Positions 35,112 through 47,812 of a DNA stretch of 64,000 nucleotides are shown one piece after another. Under the pieces are notes generated by a model, which was not told the origin of the DNA, made no database searches, and worked only from the letters and a program-made list of their open reading frames with translations. Position 1 is the first letter of the stretch, and each line of letters starts with the position of its first letter. The position numbers and the translations under genes are program-made. The stretch spans positions 6,138,001 through 6,202,000 of the forward strand of contig NC_068567.1 in assembly GCF_025698545.1 (NCBI RefSeq), in the 5' to 3' direction. The DNA comes from Gossypium raimondii. Taxonomy: Eukaryota; Streptophyta; Magnoliopsida; Malvales; Malvaceae.

Positions 35112-38100
35112 CTAACCGAGCAAGAACCTGAAAACATCGCTCAGCGAGATAATGCCTTCTACGCGGTTACTGCCGGCTTCCACGATAACAAGTCGTCTGA
35201 CACCTGAAAATCAGGTTGGGTTAAAAAATACTGTCAGATGGGTGATACTTTTTTTGGAATTGAACTACATGATTTATCTCGGAATATATTGCAATGCTAC
35301 TTCACTTGATCTAAAGGGCCACCAAATCATTATCGTTCTTCAAAAATAAAAAACAAAAGAAATATAATGGAGTTTGAGAGAGAGAGAGTTACCAGGGTTT
35401 GCCAATTGTTCCATCACTTTAAGCAATGTATCGGTATGCAAACACATCTGAAATCTTTGTGTTCTTGGCTCATAAGGACTGTTGGAATCTTGTCCCAATT
35501 GCAATGCCTAGCGAATAAATAGAGAAAAGGGTTAGGAAACGAGTTTCCTGCATTGTAAGAAATCAGTTTCAAACTAGTAGGATCAGCAGAATCCTTGTAG
35601 ATGCAGTGTACATTAGCTCAAATATGGAAGCTACTCTTAGGTTTCATCAGGGGGTGAGTGTGTATATATATATCTAGACATGGCTAATGTTCAAACTTTT
35701 CTAATCTTTTTTCATATATTTGGAGAATTGTACCCTCATGCCTATACCTAAATAGGTGTTCGATACAAGTTCTGGACCCAAATACTTAGGGGAAATGAAA
35801 AGTCAAAGCAACATAAGGGACCGAGACAAAAAGAAGATTAAATAATAAATTTGGGGGTAATCATTTTTTGAGTAGAGTGTACGGAGGAGCAAGGGGGGCC
35901 AAGGCTTAGCCCCATTTTGTCAACTCCACTCTGTAAAACTTCCGCAACACATCCAAATTCCTAAACAAGAGAAAAGTTAAAACAGAAGTGATAACAGTAA
36001 CCTGATAAACAGTCATTTCATTCAGATTATGTGTATAAGCTCTGCCTTTCGCCAATGCCGTTATGTCACTGAAAAAAGAGACCAACAAAAAAATTATGAA
36101 CTATCACCTTCAACCCAAGCTGATTGTAAGTTTGGCAAACTAGGAAGATAATCAATCAAGAACGACATGTTACCTCCGAGAATATATGTCCAGTAATGAG
36201 TCATTATCGTCAACTATAGGTATTGAACTTACTCGAGCTGTGAAAAAAGATGGAAAACTTATCATAACAATACATAAAACACACACACACACACGCGCGC
36301 GTGTATATATATGAGAAAATCTCTCATCAATTTGAGGTGGCCTCTTGAGGAATTAAACTTAACCTTACTCTCCTTATTCGTACTCTCTTTTACATCCATA
36401 AAATGTTGACAAAACAGGGTAGCATACCTTGAACTAGCATATTTAATGCTGAACTAAGAGAAGAAGTAGGTCTCAGCATCGCAAATGACCGACTGCTGGA
36501 TTCTCCGATTCTTGGAACCCATGTACCCAGAGGGATAGCATAAATTGGTAATTGTAGCATGGGGAAAGAGCCAGAACAATGTTTGAAATATCTGCATACG
36601 CCTAGAAATCAAACTCCATTGGTTAGGGAGAAAGAAGCCATTTACTTCCCGAAAAAGAAAAAGAAAAAAAAAAGGTTAACTGAAAACACTATTAAAAGGC
36701 TCACATTTTAGTATTCCAGAAAGCGATGCAAGATGTAATAATTGGGGAAATGAACCATCTTCTAAGGATGAATGGATGACAGGAATTGTGGCGACTCCAT
36801 TTTGCAAAAATTTCAAAGCTACATCCTTCAAATTATCACCTGGCCCAGCCTGTGTAACCAACAAGAAGGGTCAATAACACCACTCGTATACTGTCTCTCT
36901 CAAATGACATGGCACAAAGGAAATAAGAGGCGAGGCAGAAAGGCATGAACTAAAAATATGACAAAAGAGGAACCAAAAGGCACGACTTTTCCAAAACACC
37001 AAAGCAAAAAGAAAGCATAGTATGCGGTAAATAGGTATTGGCAACTAATGACCACATTTCCCAAACAAAGAGAATGCTTTTGACTCATGGCTACCATAGC
37101 ATAGAATAGTCATTCACAGGACAGTTACCTAATCCCAGCCCTCACTTTCAAGTTCCATTAAATACTTCTGGCTGGATTTTTCCTTTTTGGAATGTTTGCT
37201 AGAAAATGTTCTAAAGAACTCGTGGTAGCTTCTTTTTTCTTTTTCGGGAATCTTGTTAGTTCATAATGACATTTTACTTCCCCAACACTACAATTATTGC
37301 TGCTATTCCATACCTAATCCCTAAAACATAGCGTGAAGTTGTTTTCAAAAAAATATCTAGTTGTAGTGGTCACCAACCAGACCTTGACTCACATTATTAC
37401 TACATAACGCAAGCATATGTCTAAGCTAAAACATAAACATAAAAACATGAAAGAAGAAATGGCTCACTTCATTTGTACAAACAGAAAACAGACATGCAGG
37501 TACATAAGAATCACATCCTTCATAAGTTAATATAAATGACAAAGCACTAAAACACTAACAAAGATGAGATGTCTTGGAATTGGTCTCCCATGCCCATCAA
37601 CTAGTCCGTTCCTGCGAGCCTTTCCCTCTTTCCAGGCAGAAATAGTGTGTGTTTCAAGCTCTTCCTCTGTCAAAGTTGATCCATGATTTCCAAGCTGCAT
37701 AAGGAAAAGAGTATACATTAAGATAAATGCGCCAAAAATTTTTTTAAACAGCTATCAGACAACTATCTAGTTTAATATCGAGAAACTTGCTAGTAGTTGG
37801 AATCAGAAAAAAAAGGAAAACTCTAAGTAGATTTTGGAAGACTTTCTAGCCCAAAAAACTTGATTCAGCATTATGACATACCTGTCTTAGAATCAATATA
37901 AAATCCGAAGCACTAATAACTCCAACAAACTTCCCCTTGTAGAAGTCCCAAAGAGGAGCAACAGGGATACCCTGAAAATGGCTTGACTCAGAAGAGATAT
38001 GTATCCAAGCTCTTTATCAGCAACAACCAAATAGGCTCTAAGAATGTAAGCAATGTCCATGGAGAAATCTAGATACATCTACAGCTAGAAATGACTCTAA

Positions 38101-39772
38101 GCAGAAATGGTTAGCAAAGGAAAAGTACAGACATTTCCTCTCTATCTTTTGAAACATGAATCTTAACCAACAAAAGATCAGGAACCTCAAAGACATCCCC
38201 GAAAACATCAACTAAATTCTAACCTCTGAATGAACTAAACAGATACCTGCTCAGCCAGAATATGAAATGCTTGTTTTACAGGCAAATCAACAGCCAATGC
38301 AACAACCTGTAAGGCAGATCTGTCTAAATTAGCAAAGTGAAAGTAATATGCCTGATCAGAGTTAAACATGCAGATATATGTGTGTATCGTGAAGGAGAGC
38401 CGATAGGAATGCAGCCAAACCTTGCCTGACTCAGGTAGTAACTCATAAACCGTATGTGCTGCCAAGAATGCAGATATTTGATACCGGGAGGCCCGTAAAT
38501 CCTCTTCTGAAATCCTAGGTATTGTTTGGTTCAATATAACTGCAGGAATTTGATGCTGCATCGCAAAAAGGTACCAGAATCCATTTACATGAAAAAGTAA
38601 AAAGAAATTTAAAAAAATAAAGTGTATTATTAATTGATTAATGAATGAATGAAAAAATAGATGAGCTGCACGCTGGGCAGTGAGCATGCATTAAGAACTA
38701 AGACAGAAGCACCAAAAAAACTACACTATGAACCCCCCAAAAAAAAAAGCTACAGTAGTTGTAAAGCCTAGCTAATCAGTGACAACTTAAATTATTAAAA
38801 AAGAATCATTAGTCCATTTGGCAATGCAATTGGAATTGCATTTCCATCTATATCCATCAGAGAAAAGAAAGTTCATACCCGCTTTTGCAATCATGATGAT
38901 TCCACTTTTTATTGCAATTTTAATGCTCAATCACAATGCTAAACCAAGTTTAAAAAACAAAAAATACTTAGGCAAAGCTTGTGTATAAATTTATATCATG
39001 AGACTATTATCTACTTGCACATTAGGAAGTATCTCTGAATGAGGTTGTACCTGAGAGACCTCTGCAGGTACAGGTAGAGTGTCAAAAGTGTTAACTATTC
39101 CATATTCGCCATTCCTGTGAGGTTGTTGTTCATCATGTCGCCATTCACCATCGACAAAAAACTTGTACTACATACAAGAGCCGACACAAATGAGCAAATA
39201 AATACAAAGGTCATCACTAAGAGATTAGGATTGACATTCTCTAGAAGTTGCTTCACAATAAAGGCACCCTAAGCTAAAAATCCATTCATTTCAACTAATA
39301 AAAATGGCACAGCAATCATATAAGTGCATTGAACAAATTAAATGTCAAATTTGGGTACATGTCCAAAATGGGTCCGATTCTCGGAGGGTAATATTCAAAA
39401 AGTTTGAATTTTCAATTCCTATAAAGCAAACTAACCAACCTCATGACTGCCATGTGGTACGGCACAGACAGCTTTAAATACATTGGGGCAACCTTCAACC
39501 TGTGACATTCGCACGAGCTCAGTCCACCTTCAATTTCAAACGATTAACCATTAATCCAAACACTAATCATTCACCTAAATATCATAAAAAAATTTCATAC
39601 CAATAGCATGTTAAAAGAAAGAGATATAATTGAATTATCACCCATTGAAAGAGCCAGATATAGAGACATCGTCACCACCATGTGGCCATGTAAACTGAAT
39701 AGGTAACAACACCATGCCGGCAGTGGACACTCTGCCGGCATCCCTCGCCGGATTCCTATCGGAACCAAACAT
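35112..39772 (-). CDS. SNF4: SnRK1 beta-gamma subunit (SNF4/KIN-beta-gamma), CBM48 plus CBS domains
   Basis: Plant-specific chimeric regulatory subunit of the SnRK1 energy-sensing kinase. Thirteen coding exons are in frame: 39772-39642, 39527-39440, 39167-39051, 38555-38421, 38306-38247, 37971-37882, 37694-37560, 36849-36705, 36601-36428, 36237-36174, 36068-36002, 35507-35393 and 35203-35112. They give 470 residues, near the 487 I recall for Arabidopsis SNF4. Residues 18-105 are the glycogen/starch-binding CBM48 ([19 protein letters not shown], then [14 protein letters not shown]). Four CBS motifs follow from about 150; recognisable strands include [39 protein letters not shown] and the end [14 protein letters not shown]. 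The start [13 protein letters not shown] matches the family. All introns are GT-AG. It acts as the gamma-type partner of the catalytic kinase, in cytosol and nucleus. Confidence 0.95.
36283..36311. repeat. Compound microsatellite in an SNF4 intron or intron edge
   Basis: A run of (ac)n, then (gc)n, then (gt)n and (at)n: acacacacacacac, gcgcgcg, tgtatatata. It lies in the intron between coding exons 9 and 10. Confidence 0.85.
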
Positions 39773-40300
39773 TTGACAGTAGCCTTTTTAATTTTTTTTT
39801 TTAATTCTTGGCAATCAACTCCTTCCTTAACAATTTTCTCTTCTTTCAATCACTGCAAATAAAGAAAATGAAAAAAATACACATATATATCAATAAAGCA
39901 ACAATAATAACATCAAAGACTCACCTTTTACGTTGATTGTACGGACAAAGCTTTAACATAATATTTTTCTGCTAACAGGAAAAGGCGAAATTGGAACTTA
40001 CCAAACAATGTAAGCAAAAGGGTGTCGTTGAATTTGTGAGGAAAAAAATTCTGTAAAATTATGTTAAACGTGAGAGTGAAATAAAAAATCTATCTGAATC
40101 TAAAAAAGGGAATTCCAAAAAGAAGAAAAAAGTTTAAATTGGTGTAGAATTTATTGAAATGTGGGTGTAAAGATCGAAGATTAGGGGTTAGGGATATGAT
40201 CGAATCTGTTTTCTTTTATATAATAAAAAAAAATGATTTTTATTAATAATAAAAATTTGCAAACCCTAATAAAGCAAAGAAAAGATGAAAGCTTTGAAAG
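39773..40300 (-). other. 5' leader and promoter side of SNF4, with a leader intron
   Basis: On the minus strand a strong donor (tttg|gtaagttcc) at 40002/40001 and an acceptor (atttgcag) ending at 39853 define a likely 149-base leader intron. The leader resumes at 39852, 80 bases before the ATG. The transcription start is not fixed. Confidence 0.55.
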
Positions 40301-43059
40301 GGACGTTGAAGGGTAAATTATCGTCGTTGTCTTCGGGTAAAAATATTAGGAGGAGATTTCGAAGCTGAAAATGAAAGGGATTTTTTATTATTATTTTGTT
40401 TGAATTTGATTTGTCAAAATAATATTAATTGACTCATAAGTTAATTGTTATTTTGTTTTGAAATAATATTTCTTAGGAATAAAGTCTTATCCCACATTTC
40501 AATTTTTTAAAATAAATTATTCTAACTTTTAATTTAATTTTTATCTCTTTTAATCTTTGAATTTGTATTGTTTATCAAAGTATCTAAAATGAATAAAAAA
40601 GTTATTGCCTACTTTGCTGACGTGACATTCAGAGGCGAAACTAGAGGGATAGTAGGGCCCGACCCCTCTAAAATAAATTTTTTTTATTTAGGACTTCTTA
40701 AAATTTTAAATTAGTAAAGGTAAAATTATATTTTGACCCATTAAAATTATAAAATTTGATTTAATCATTTAAAAATTATAAATGTAGAAGCTATTAAAAT
40801 GGTGAAATTATATTTTAGTATCGTAAAAATTATAATTTAATTTCGACACCTTTAAAAAATTTATGGCTTCTTCCATGATGACATATATGTAGATTTTCAT
40901 GTAAATGTCACGTCAAGAATTATTTAACTTTTAATTATTTAAAAATCAAAAATATTAAAAATTAAAATTATTTAAATTATTTAAAAGGTATAAAATATAA
41001 AATATATTTTAAAATTTTAACATTAAAAATTAATAAATTACTATCGGTATATACATAGATGCCACGTTTTCCATTTTATTTTGAGGTGATTTGATAAATA
41101 ATACAAGTTAAAACATTAAAAGAATCGAAAATTTAAATGAACAACTAAAATTACTTACTTTTTTTTTTTTGTAAAATTAACAAGCCAAAATTTACCATTG
41201 TACTAAATAATACCGAGGACACTTGTCATCATCCTAGCATTCAGCGGTAAAGCCAAAATTATTTTTGGGAGTCATAAATTTTGATAAAAGTTAAAATGCA
41301 ATTTCACCATTGTACTAACTAATATCTTTATAATTTTTTAAAATACTAAATTAAAATTTTATCATTTTGTGGGGCCAAAGTACAATTTTATCCTTACTTA
41401 TTTATAAACTTTTAAGGGCAAAGAATGTAATTTCCTAATTTTGGGGAGGGGACTAGGGCACTACCTACCCCTACGTCCCTGCTAACACTGTTTGTGGAAT
41501 CTAAGAATTACACGGACAATGTACCAAACATTTGCCCAAACAAAACCATTAAGTGGCTAATGGTGGTAATTTTTAATTGGTATAATTTCAAAATCAACCC
41601 TCGTTTTGTTGATTTGAATTTAATTTTGTATAAAAATTATAACAATTTAAATTAATTTTAAATTTTAGAAAAAATTTAAAATTAAAAAATAGATAAAATT
41701 TATAAGTAAATAAAGTGGGAGAAATGAGGAAATTGTTTTTCGTTGTAAGGAAAAAAGATTTAGAATAAAATTTGTTTTCACAATTTGGGTTTTTAAATAA
41801 TTTAATTAGATTAAAATTTTGAATTGAGTTTAAAAGAATTGTGGTGTATCTTATTTTATTTTTGCTAAAAAATGGCACTAAAGTCAATTTCATAAGTTTT
41901 TGTAATATCAATTCTCAACTTGAAGACATTACTAATTTGGTTTCAAAAAACATTAAAAGAAGCTTGTAATGATTTAACTTTTTTAGTTCTATTTTGTTTT
42001 TAATTTGTTATTAAATCTATTGAATAATCATTTTCATTTTATGTCTCAATATTGAACGGTTTTAGCTTTACTGTAATAGAATCTTAAATTGTCTTGTATG
42101 AACATTAGTTTTTAATCGTATTTAAGCTTTATATGCTAAGATATTGAAATTGATCTATTTTGTTTTTGTGTTTTCGTGATTTTATGGAAATGCTGAAGAT
42201 TTGTTGTTACAATAACCTGAATTGTCTTTTAATTTTTTTATAATCTTTATATACAACTAGGGTCAATTTGATAGAAAGTATAAATATTAAGGACTAAAAT
42301 TATTATTATACCAACTAAAAGAATGCCACAATTAGCCACTTAACGTCCGGGTAACTTAAAACACAATTTCAAAAATATTAGTAATCAAAATGTAATTTTT
42401 TATTAATGACTAAAATAAAAAAATTTACCTATAAATTAAGTGACTAATAATATAATTTACCCAGTATTTATATCAATACTAATCCTTAAAAATAATTTTC
42501 TTTAAAGATAACGTTTATTCCATTAAAAGGTTAAAGAAACCTCAAGAATGAACCTATAAACTAAGCAATAAATTCATCCAATAATGGGTGGTGTATATTT
42601 ATATAAATTTAATAAAATTATTATTTGATATATTGATGGAGTTTTTTAGTTTTTATTCTACAAGTAGAGTTAAAGAACCATCAGGTGTCATTAATTTATG
42701 GGTGAGTATTTGGTACACGTGTATTTTTTATTCCACAAGCGCTTTAAGATGTTATCATGATTTTTTTATTTTTTAATATTTTATCATACCCTTATAAGAC
42801 ATTTGATAATCTTCTAATTCTACTTGTGGAGTCTAAAAATTCTTCTGACAGTGTACAAAATATTTTCCCTCAAGGGATATTTAGAAAATAAATAAAAATT
42901 AAATAAATGGGACTCGTGATGGTTTATCTCACTACTAGTGTGTCAAATAATTATATAATTTAATATCATGATACTGAAGTCTTTAAATAAATTGGTGTCA
43001 TGACAAATCCAAACTCATGATACAAACTCAGGAGTTTAAATATAACTAGAAATTCTATC
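40301..43059. other. Gene-poor AT-rich region with repeat debris
   Basis: No gene is supported. 40530-40640 carries a copy of a dispersed repeat also seen at 45954-46125 and 60724-60819 (phrases 'ctttgaatttgtattgttta' and 'gctgacgtgacat'). 40632-40870 and 41243-41483 resemble two fragments of another non-coding repeat (agtagggcccgacccctcta; ggactagggcactacctacc). The rest is low-complexity. Confidence 0.5.
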
Positions 43060-43895
43060 ACATGCTATGTGTGTGGAAACTACATTCTTGGAGCATAGAT
43101 GTCAGTTTAAATCCAACCTTATGCAAAAAAAATTTTGGTTTTTAATAAAAAGACTAAAGCACCCTCAAATAATATAGCTTGTTTTAATTACGAAATGACA
43201 TTTTTGTAATTTTATTGACTGAGTTAGTGCCCGGTTGACCCATAACACCAATTTAAGCAATGACTTAAATAACACAATTGATGGAGGTAATAAAATATAC
43301 ATAATAGAATTAACATGTAAATATTATATTAAAATAAAGTTTTGGTTTAGTGGTAAAATAATGTTTTAGCTATATAAATAGCACAAGTTCAAATTCAACC
43401 TCATGCAAAATATTTATTGGTTTATTAATAGAAAGACTAAAATACCATTGAATAATATATTTTATTTTAATTACAAAATGACATTTTCGTCATTTTCCTA
43501 ATTGAAATGGTTCTCGATTGATTCGTGACACTAACTCATACAAGAGCTTAAATAATAGTAAATATGGATATATACAATTGATAGAAGTAATAAAGTATGC
43601 ATAATATAATTAAAATGTAAATATTATATTGATATAAAGTTTTGGTTTAGTGGTAAAGTTAAATTTTTTATTTATGTTAATAGTAAGGGTCCAAATCCAG
43701 CCTCATGCAAAAAAATTAAGTTTTTTAAAAATAAAAAGACCAAAATACCCTCAAATAATATAATCTTTTTATAAAAATAATATAACTGATTTTTTTAATT
43801 ACGAAAGGATATTTTCGTAGTTTCTCTAACTAAGTTGGTGCCCAATTAACTTATAACACCAACTCGGTTAGGTAATTAAATAATAGTATAGATAA
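43060..43895. repeat. Three-copy tandem array, period about 280-300 bp, SINE-like
   Basis: Three diverged copies are recognisable from their shared anchor 'cctcatgcaaaa' (43118, 43400 and 43701). They also share 'gttttggtttagtggtaaa', 'aattacgaaatgacattttt' and 'taacaccaa'. Each unit carries a phrase like 'ggtttagtggtaaa' followed about 40 bases later by 'agttcaaattcaacc'. The pair looks like the A and B boxes of a tRNA-derived polymerase III promoter. No coding capacity. Confidence 0.75.
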
Positions 43896-44970
43896 GAAAT
43901 GTGTTGGGTTTTTTACATGTTCGTTCCATGTTCTGTTATAACGAGCTTGTTTTTCTACTTGGGCCATCATTTTAGGCCTTGTGTAGGTTTCAGTTAAGTT
44001 GAACTCGATCCATTAGTATGGCATATTTGACAAAACAGAAGCATGAATCGACTTAAATACTAAGTCTCCCAATCAAATACCTTGATGTGGTTTGACAAAT
44101 ATGGAAGTCTTTTGTCTCTTGGTAACTGAAGTGCTATTTTTTAGAGATATATGTTTGATTCATTCAAATGAGTATTTCAAGTTGTTGGCGATCTTGTTTA
44201 TTAAGGTTATTGTGATAAATACGGAAGATAGTTAATGGATAAAATCAACCTTTAAAGAAGTATTTCAAGCCTTTCAAAACTTTTATTGCTAATCACATTA
44301 GACAGCCTATAACTAGGCTGTTGATCGACACTATTCTTCATTCGTATGGGGTGTCTTTAACATGCCCTCCTTTATGGATTTGTTATGGATAGATTTATGT
44401 AATGTGAGATATTTGTGGGAGAATGATTTGTACAATTGAGTTCGATATTGGGGTTGCAATTACTTCTCTATGTAAAGGTAGATTAGGCTTAAGCCAATAG
44501 GTGACCCGAACAATTGGTGAATAAAATCATTTATTGAGCGAGGCTTCACAAATGTAAGATTAGGGAATCTGAACTGCATTAACAAATATCATGTGTCAAT
44601 TATTTTCTTATCTCTTTGACTTATTTGCGCTTTGGATTGATTGTGTAAAACTTTTTAATTCTGCCTAAATTATGTTCTAATAGTTATTAGAACAACATTG
44701 TTTTTCAAGTGACTAGTAACCAAGTTTCTCAGTTCCACCAATAATCACATTATCATAATTGGTATGAAGTGCAAACTGAGGTTTTTTCAATATATATTTA
44801 TCTATCTATACTTATATTAACTATTTGACCAAATTGGTGCCATGGGTCAAGTTGGATACCAATTCAATTGTAAAATTATTAAATTAACCTTTTGTATACA
44901 AATTAAGTTATATTTTTATAAGGGTGCTTTTGTCCTTTACATATAATAATTTTTTCAATAAAAAACTAGG
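43896..44970. other. Intergenic spacer without identified features
   Basis: Somewhat less A+T-rich than its surroundings, but I find no frame or RNA that I can name. A short phrase near 44830-44880 (ttggtgccatgggtcaagtt) echoes the tandem array. Confidence 0.4.
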
Positions 44971-45288
44971 TTAAAATATGTTGTAAGTCTTTATACTCTT
45001 CATAAATTTGAAATTTAGTCCCTATGCTTTTATTTCCAGTAATTTAGTCCTCTACTTTTCAAATTTCAAAATTCAGGTCTTGTTATTAACCCTATTATTT
45101 TTATTAAATATATTAATGTGACATTTAAAAATAAAAAATTCACTTACTAGCCATATAATGAACCTAGATTTACCAAAACAATCTTAACAATGCTAATAGT
45201 TAGGCTAGAATTTTGAAATCTGAAAAATAAAAATATAAATTAAATTTCAAATTTATAGAAAGTATAGGGACTAACGACATATTTTAAC
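44971..45288. mobile_element. 318-bp inverted-repeat (MITE-like) element
   Basis: The left arm ttaaaatatgttgtaagtct, then aaatttgaaatttagtccct, is the inverted match of the right arm aaatttcaaatttatagaaa, then agggactaacgacatatttt aa. It is non-coding and short, with long arms, as expected of a MITE. Confidence 0.75.
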
Positions 45289-47012
45289 TTAAAAAATCTG
45301 GTATTGGTTGAGAAACATACTAATCATTTTAATACGGAAATTAACGGTGGGTTTTAAATGTAAAATGTCAATGTCAAAACAGCAAAGTACAGCTGTATAC
45401 TGTTACAGTTTTGTTTGTTTTGCTAATCTGTGTTCTGCTAAACACGTGCGGTTACCTAGTCACACTTTATTACTCTTTCCCGACCCGACAACCAACCAAA
45501 TTTTTTAGATTTCATTTCTTTTTCATTAAAATTATTTTTATATTAATATTTAAATTAGAATTAAAATTTAAAAATATTTTAACAATTTGATTGAGTCTCT
45601 ACTAGATTGGCATTAACAGATATGATCATAATTTATAATAAAATTATTCAAAAAATTATTTTAACAAAAATTAAATTTTAACATAATTTAAAATTTAAAA
45701 TAAATTCTAATCGATGAATAATAAATTTTTTTCAAATTAATAATTCAAACCGTAACTCCCAAAGAAAATCTTATTTGATATTTGATTCAAGTAAGAAATA
45801 GCATATTTGTGTTCAAGTTGAAAACAAAACTTCATAAACTTAGCTTCTTCTTCTTCTTCTTTTTGTTATTTTTGAATTCTTTGACATTTAATTTTAAAAT
45901 TTTATTCAAATTAATTTTAGGACCAAAAGATAATTAAAGTTGTTAAAATTTTAGGCATAATGACTTTTTGGTCCTCTAACTTTATAAAAAACATGTTAGC
46001 TCTCTATTTAAATTTTCACCATTTTAACTCTTAAACTTGTGTTATTTATCAAATCACTCAAAAATGGATGGAAAGTTAATTTTCTTGACGTGACATACAT
46101 GTGGATGACACGTCAGTAATTAATTATTTTTAAAATTTAAAAATTCAAAAAAATATAAAAATAAAAAATTATTTTTTTTAAAATGAACATGCTCGTGAAC
46201 ATTAAACAAACGAACATGAATAGAGATTTGTTGGCTTAAGCTCAATCCATTTACAACCCTAGAGGTGGAACTCCATAAAAAAACTATTAAAACACAAAAG
46301 GATTTAATGAGATAATATCCCTTAATATCTTGTTTAAAAACGTAATTGATTTTTATATTTAGCTGACTATTCATTTATGTAGCATTATATATAGAAAAAT
46401 AAGATTAGGTAAATTTTAATTCATATTAAATATTGTTATTTGAAAATTGATAAAAATAAAATAAACCATTTTTTGTAATTACTATAATTTTTATAAAAAT
46501 TAAATACAATAACATTAAATAAGTTATAAAATTTATAACATGTTATAAAATGAGAATTTTTAAAAAATTTAAACATATTATAACAGTAATTATTTTAATA
46601 ATTTGTTTTACCCAATGAATATAATTTTTAAAAAGCAAATAATTTATATGAAAGCTTTAATTGAACATCCAATTTTAATGTAGACTTTTGCAGGTAAGGT
46701 TGAATATGGGATATTAGGATTTCAATGTAAAAGTTCATTTGAATTTCCTTAAAATTAATAGATTTATATGGGTAGGTATTATTTCTAAAAGCAATAATCT
46801 TGATTTAATTGATGGTATTTGATTAATTATAAAATTATAGTAAATCTTGGATTAAATATTGCATTTAATGTATCATTTATAGATTAGCATGTGTTTAATA
46901 TTTAAAAATTATATTAATATTTATATATTTGGAACCGATTGGGTTCAATTACATAAAATTTCACCTAAAACTTCACCTTTTTAGTAATTTATGATAATTT
47001 TTTCTAATTTAA
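45289..47012. other. AT-rich intergenic region
   Basis: No gene is supported. 45954-46125 is one copy of the dispersed repeat that starts 'ggcataatgactttttggtc'. The rest is very A+T-rich. Confidence 0.45.
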
Positions 47013-47436
47013 GCGTAAACTATAAAAATAGCCTCAGATTCTATTTTAGTCACTTATGTTTGAAATGTTACGTTTTAGTCACTTATATTATTATTTTGTT
47101 ACGAAGTGGACACCCTACCGTTAAACTCAGTTACATCCCTAACGGCAGTCCAAATGGGTTTTAAATGTCAACTTTGATGTCCAGTTGCTAAGATGAAACT
47201 AGGTTTTAATTAAATGAATTTAATTTGGACTATCATGTACGACATTCAAATTAGCATTTAAAACTCATTTGGACTGCCACGTAGGACTGCCGTTATGGAG
47301 GTAATAGAGCTTAACATAGAGTAACTACTTCGTAATAAAACAATAACATAAGTGACTAAAACATAACAGTTCAAACATAAGTGACTAAAATGTAATCTGA
47401 AACAAACAAAAGTGACTATGTTTTTAGTTTACCCTT
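47013..47436. mobile_element. 424-bp foldback element, same family as 30086-30840
   Basis: The left arm has gcgtaaactataaaaatagc, then tagtcacttatgtttgaaat. The right arm has the inverted forms: gttcaaacataagtgactaa, then gactatgtttttagtttacc. The centre carries a second pair: 'ggcagtccaaatgggtttta' and 'aaactcatttggactgcca'. Non-coding. Confidence 0.8.
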
Positions 47437-47619
47437 AATTTAATGAGTACAATTTTTTTTAAAAAAAATTTGATTTTAAAATATATCTTATGAGATATAC
47501 ATGTTATTTTACAATTTTATTGCGAACTTAAAAATTCTTCAGCGGTGTTAGAAAAATTTATACATGTTAACAAAAGTGCAAATTTTATAATAATGTCAAG
47601 TTGGTAAAAATATGCTTTT

Positions 47620-47788
47620 AGAGTTGATTGAATTTTAGCTCAATTGGCATAGGTATTATTATCAATGTAGGAGGACGTGGGTTCAAGAGTGCCAAAATGC
47701 ATTATCTTCCTATTTATGGATTGGGGAGGGGCTATGAGTAGTTATAGATATTGTGTCAAAAAGAGCCAGATATGATGTCTTATATATA
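47620..47788 (+). mobile_element. tRNA-derived SINE
   Basis: A head with polymerase III promoter-like boxes (A box tagctcaattggcat at 47636; B box gggttcaagag at 47679) leads into a body with 'ggattggggaggggctatga' and 'ttgtgtcaaaaagagccag'. A (ta)n tail follows at 47786-47812. This layout is that of a plant SINE, and it resembles a repeat I recall from cotton. It is not a functional tRNA: the second half does not fold as a tRNA. Confidence 0.7.
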
Positions 47789-47812
47789 TATATATATGTA
47801 TATATATATAGA

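Noticed and set aside
39642-39849. An alternative frame across SNF4 exon 1 starting at 39849
   Set aside because: It begins with a non-ATG codon and runs out of frame with the CBM48 domain. The ATG at 39772 gives the family N-terminus.
47630-47700. Functional tRNA gene
   Set aside because: The A and B boxes are present, but no anticodon arm or acceptor stem pairing can be drawn and a SINE-type body follows.
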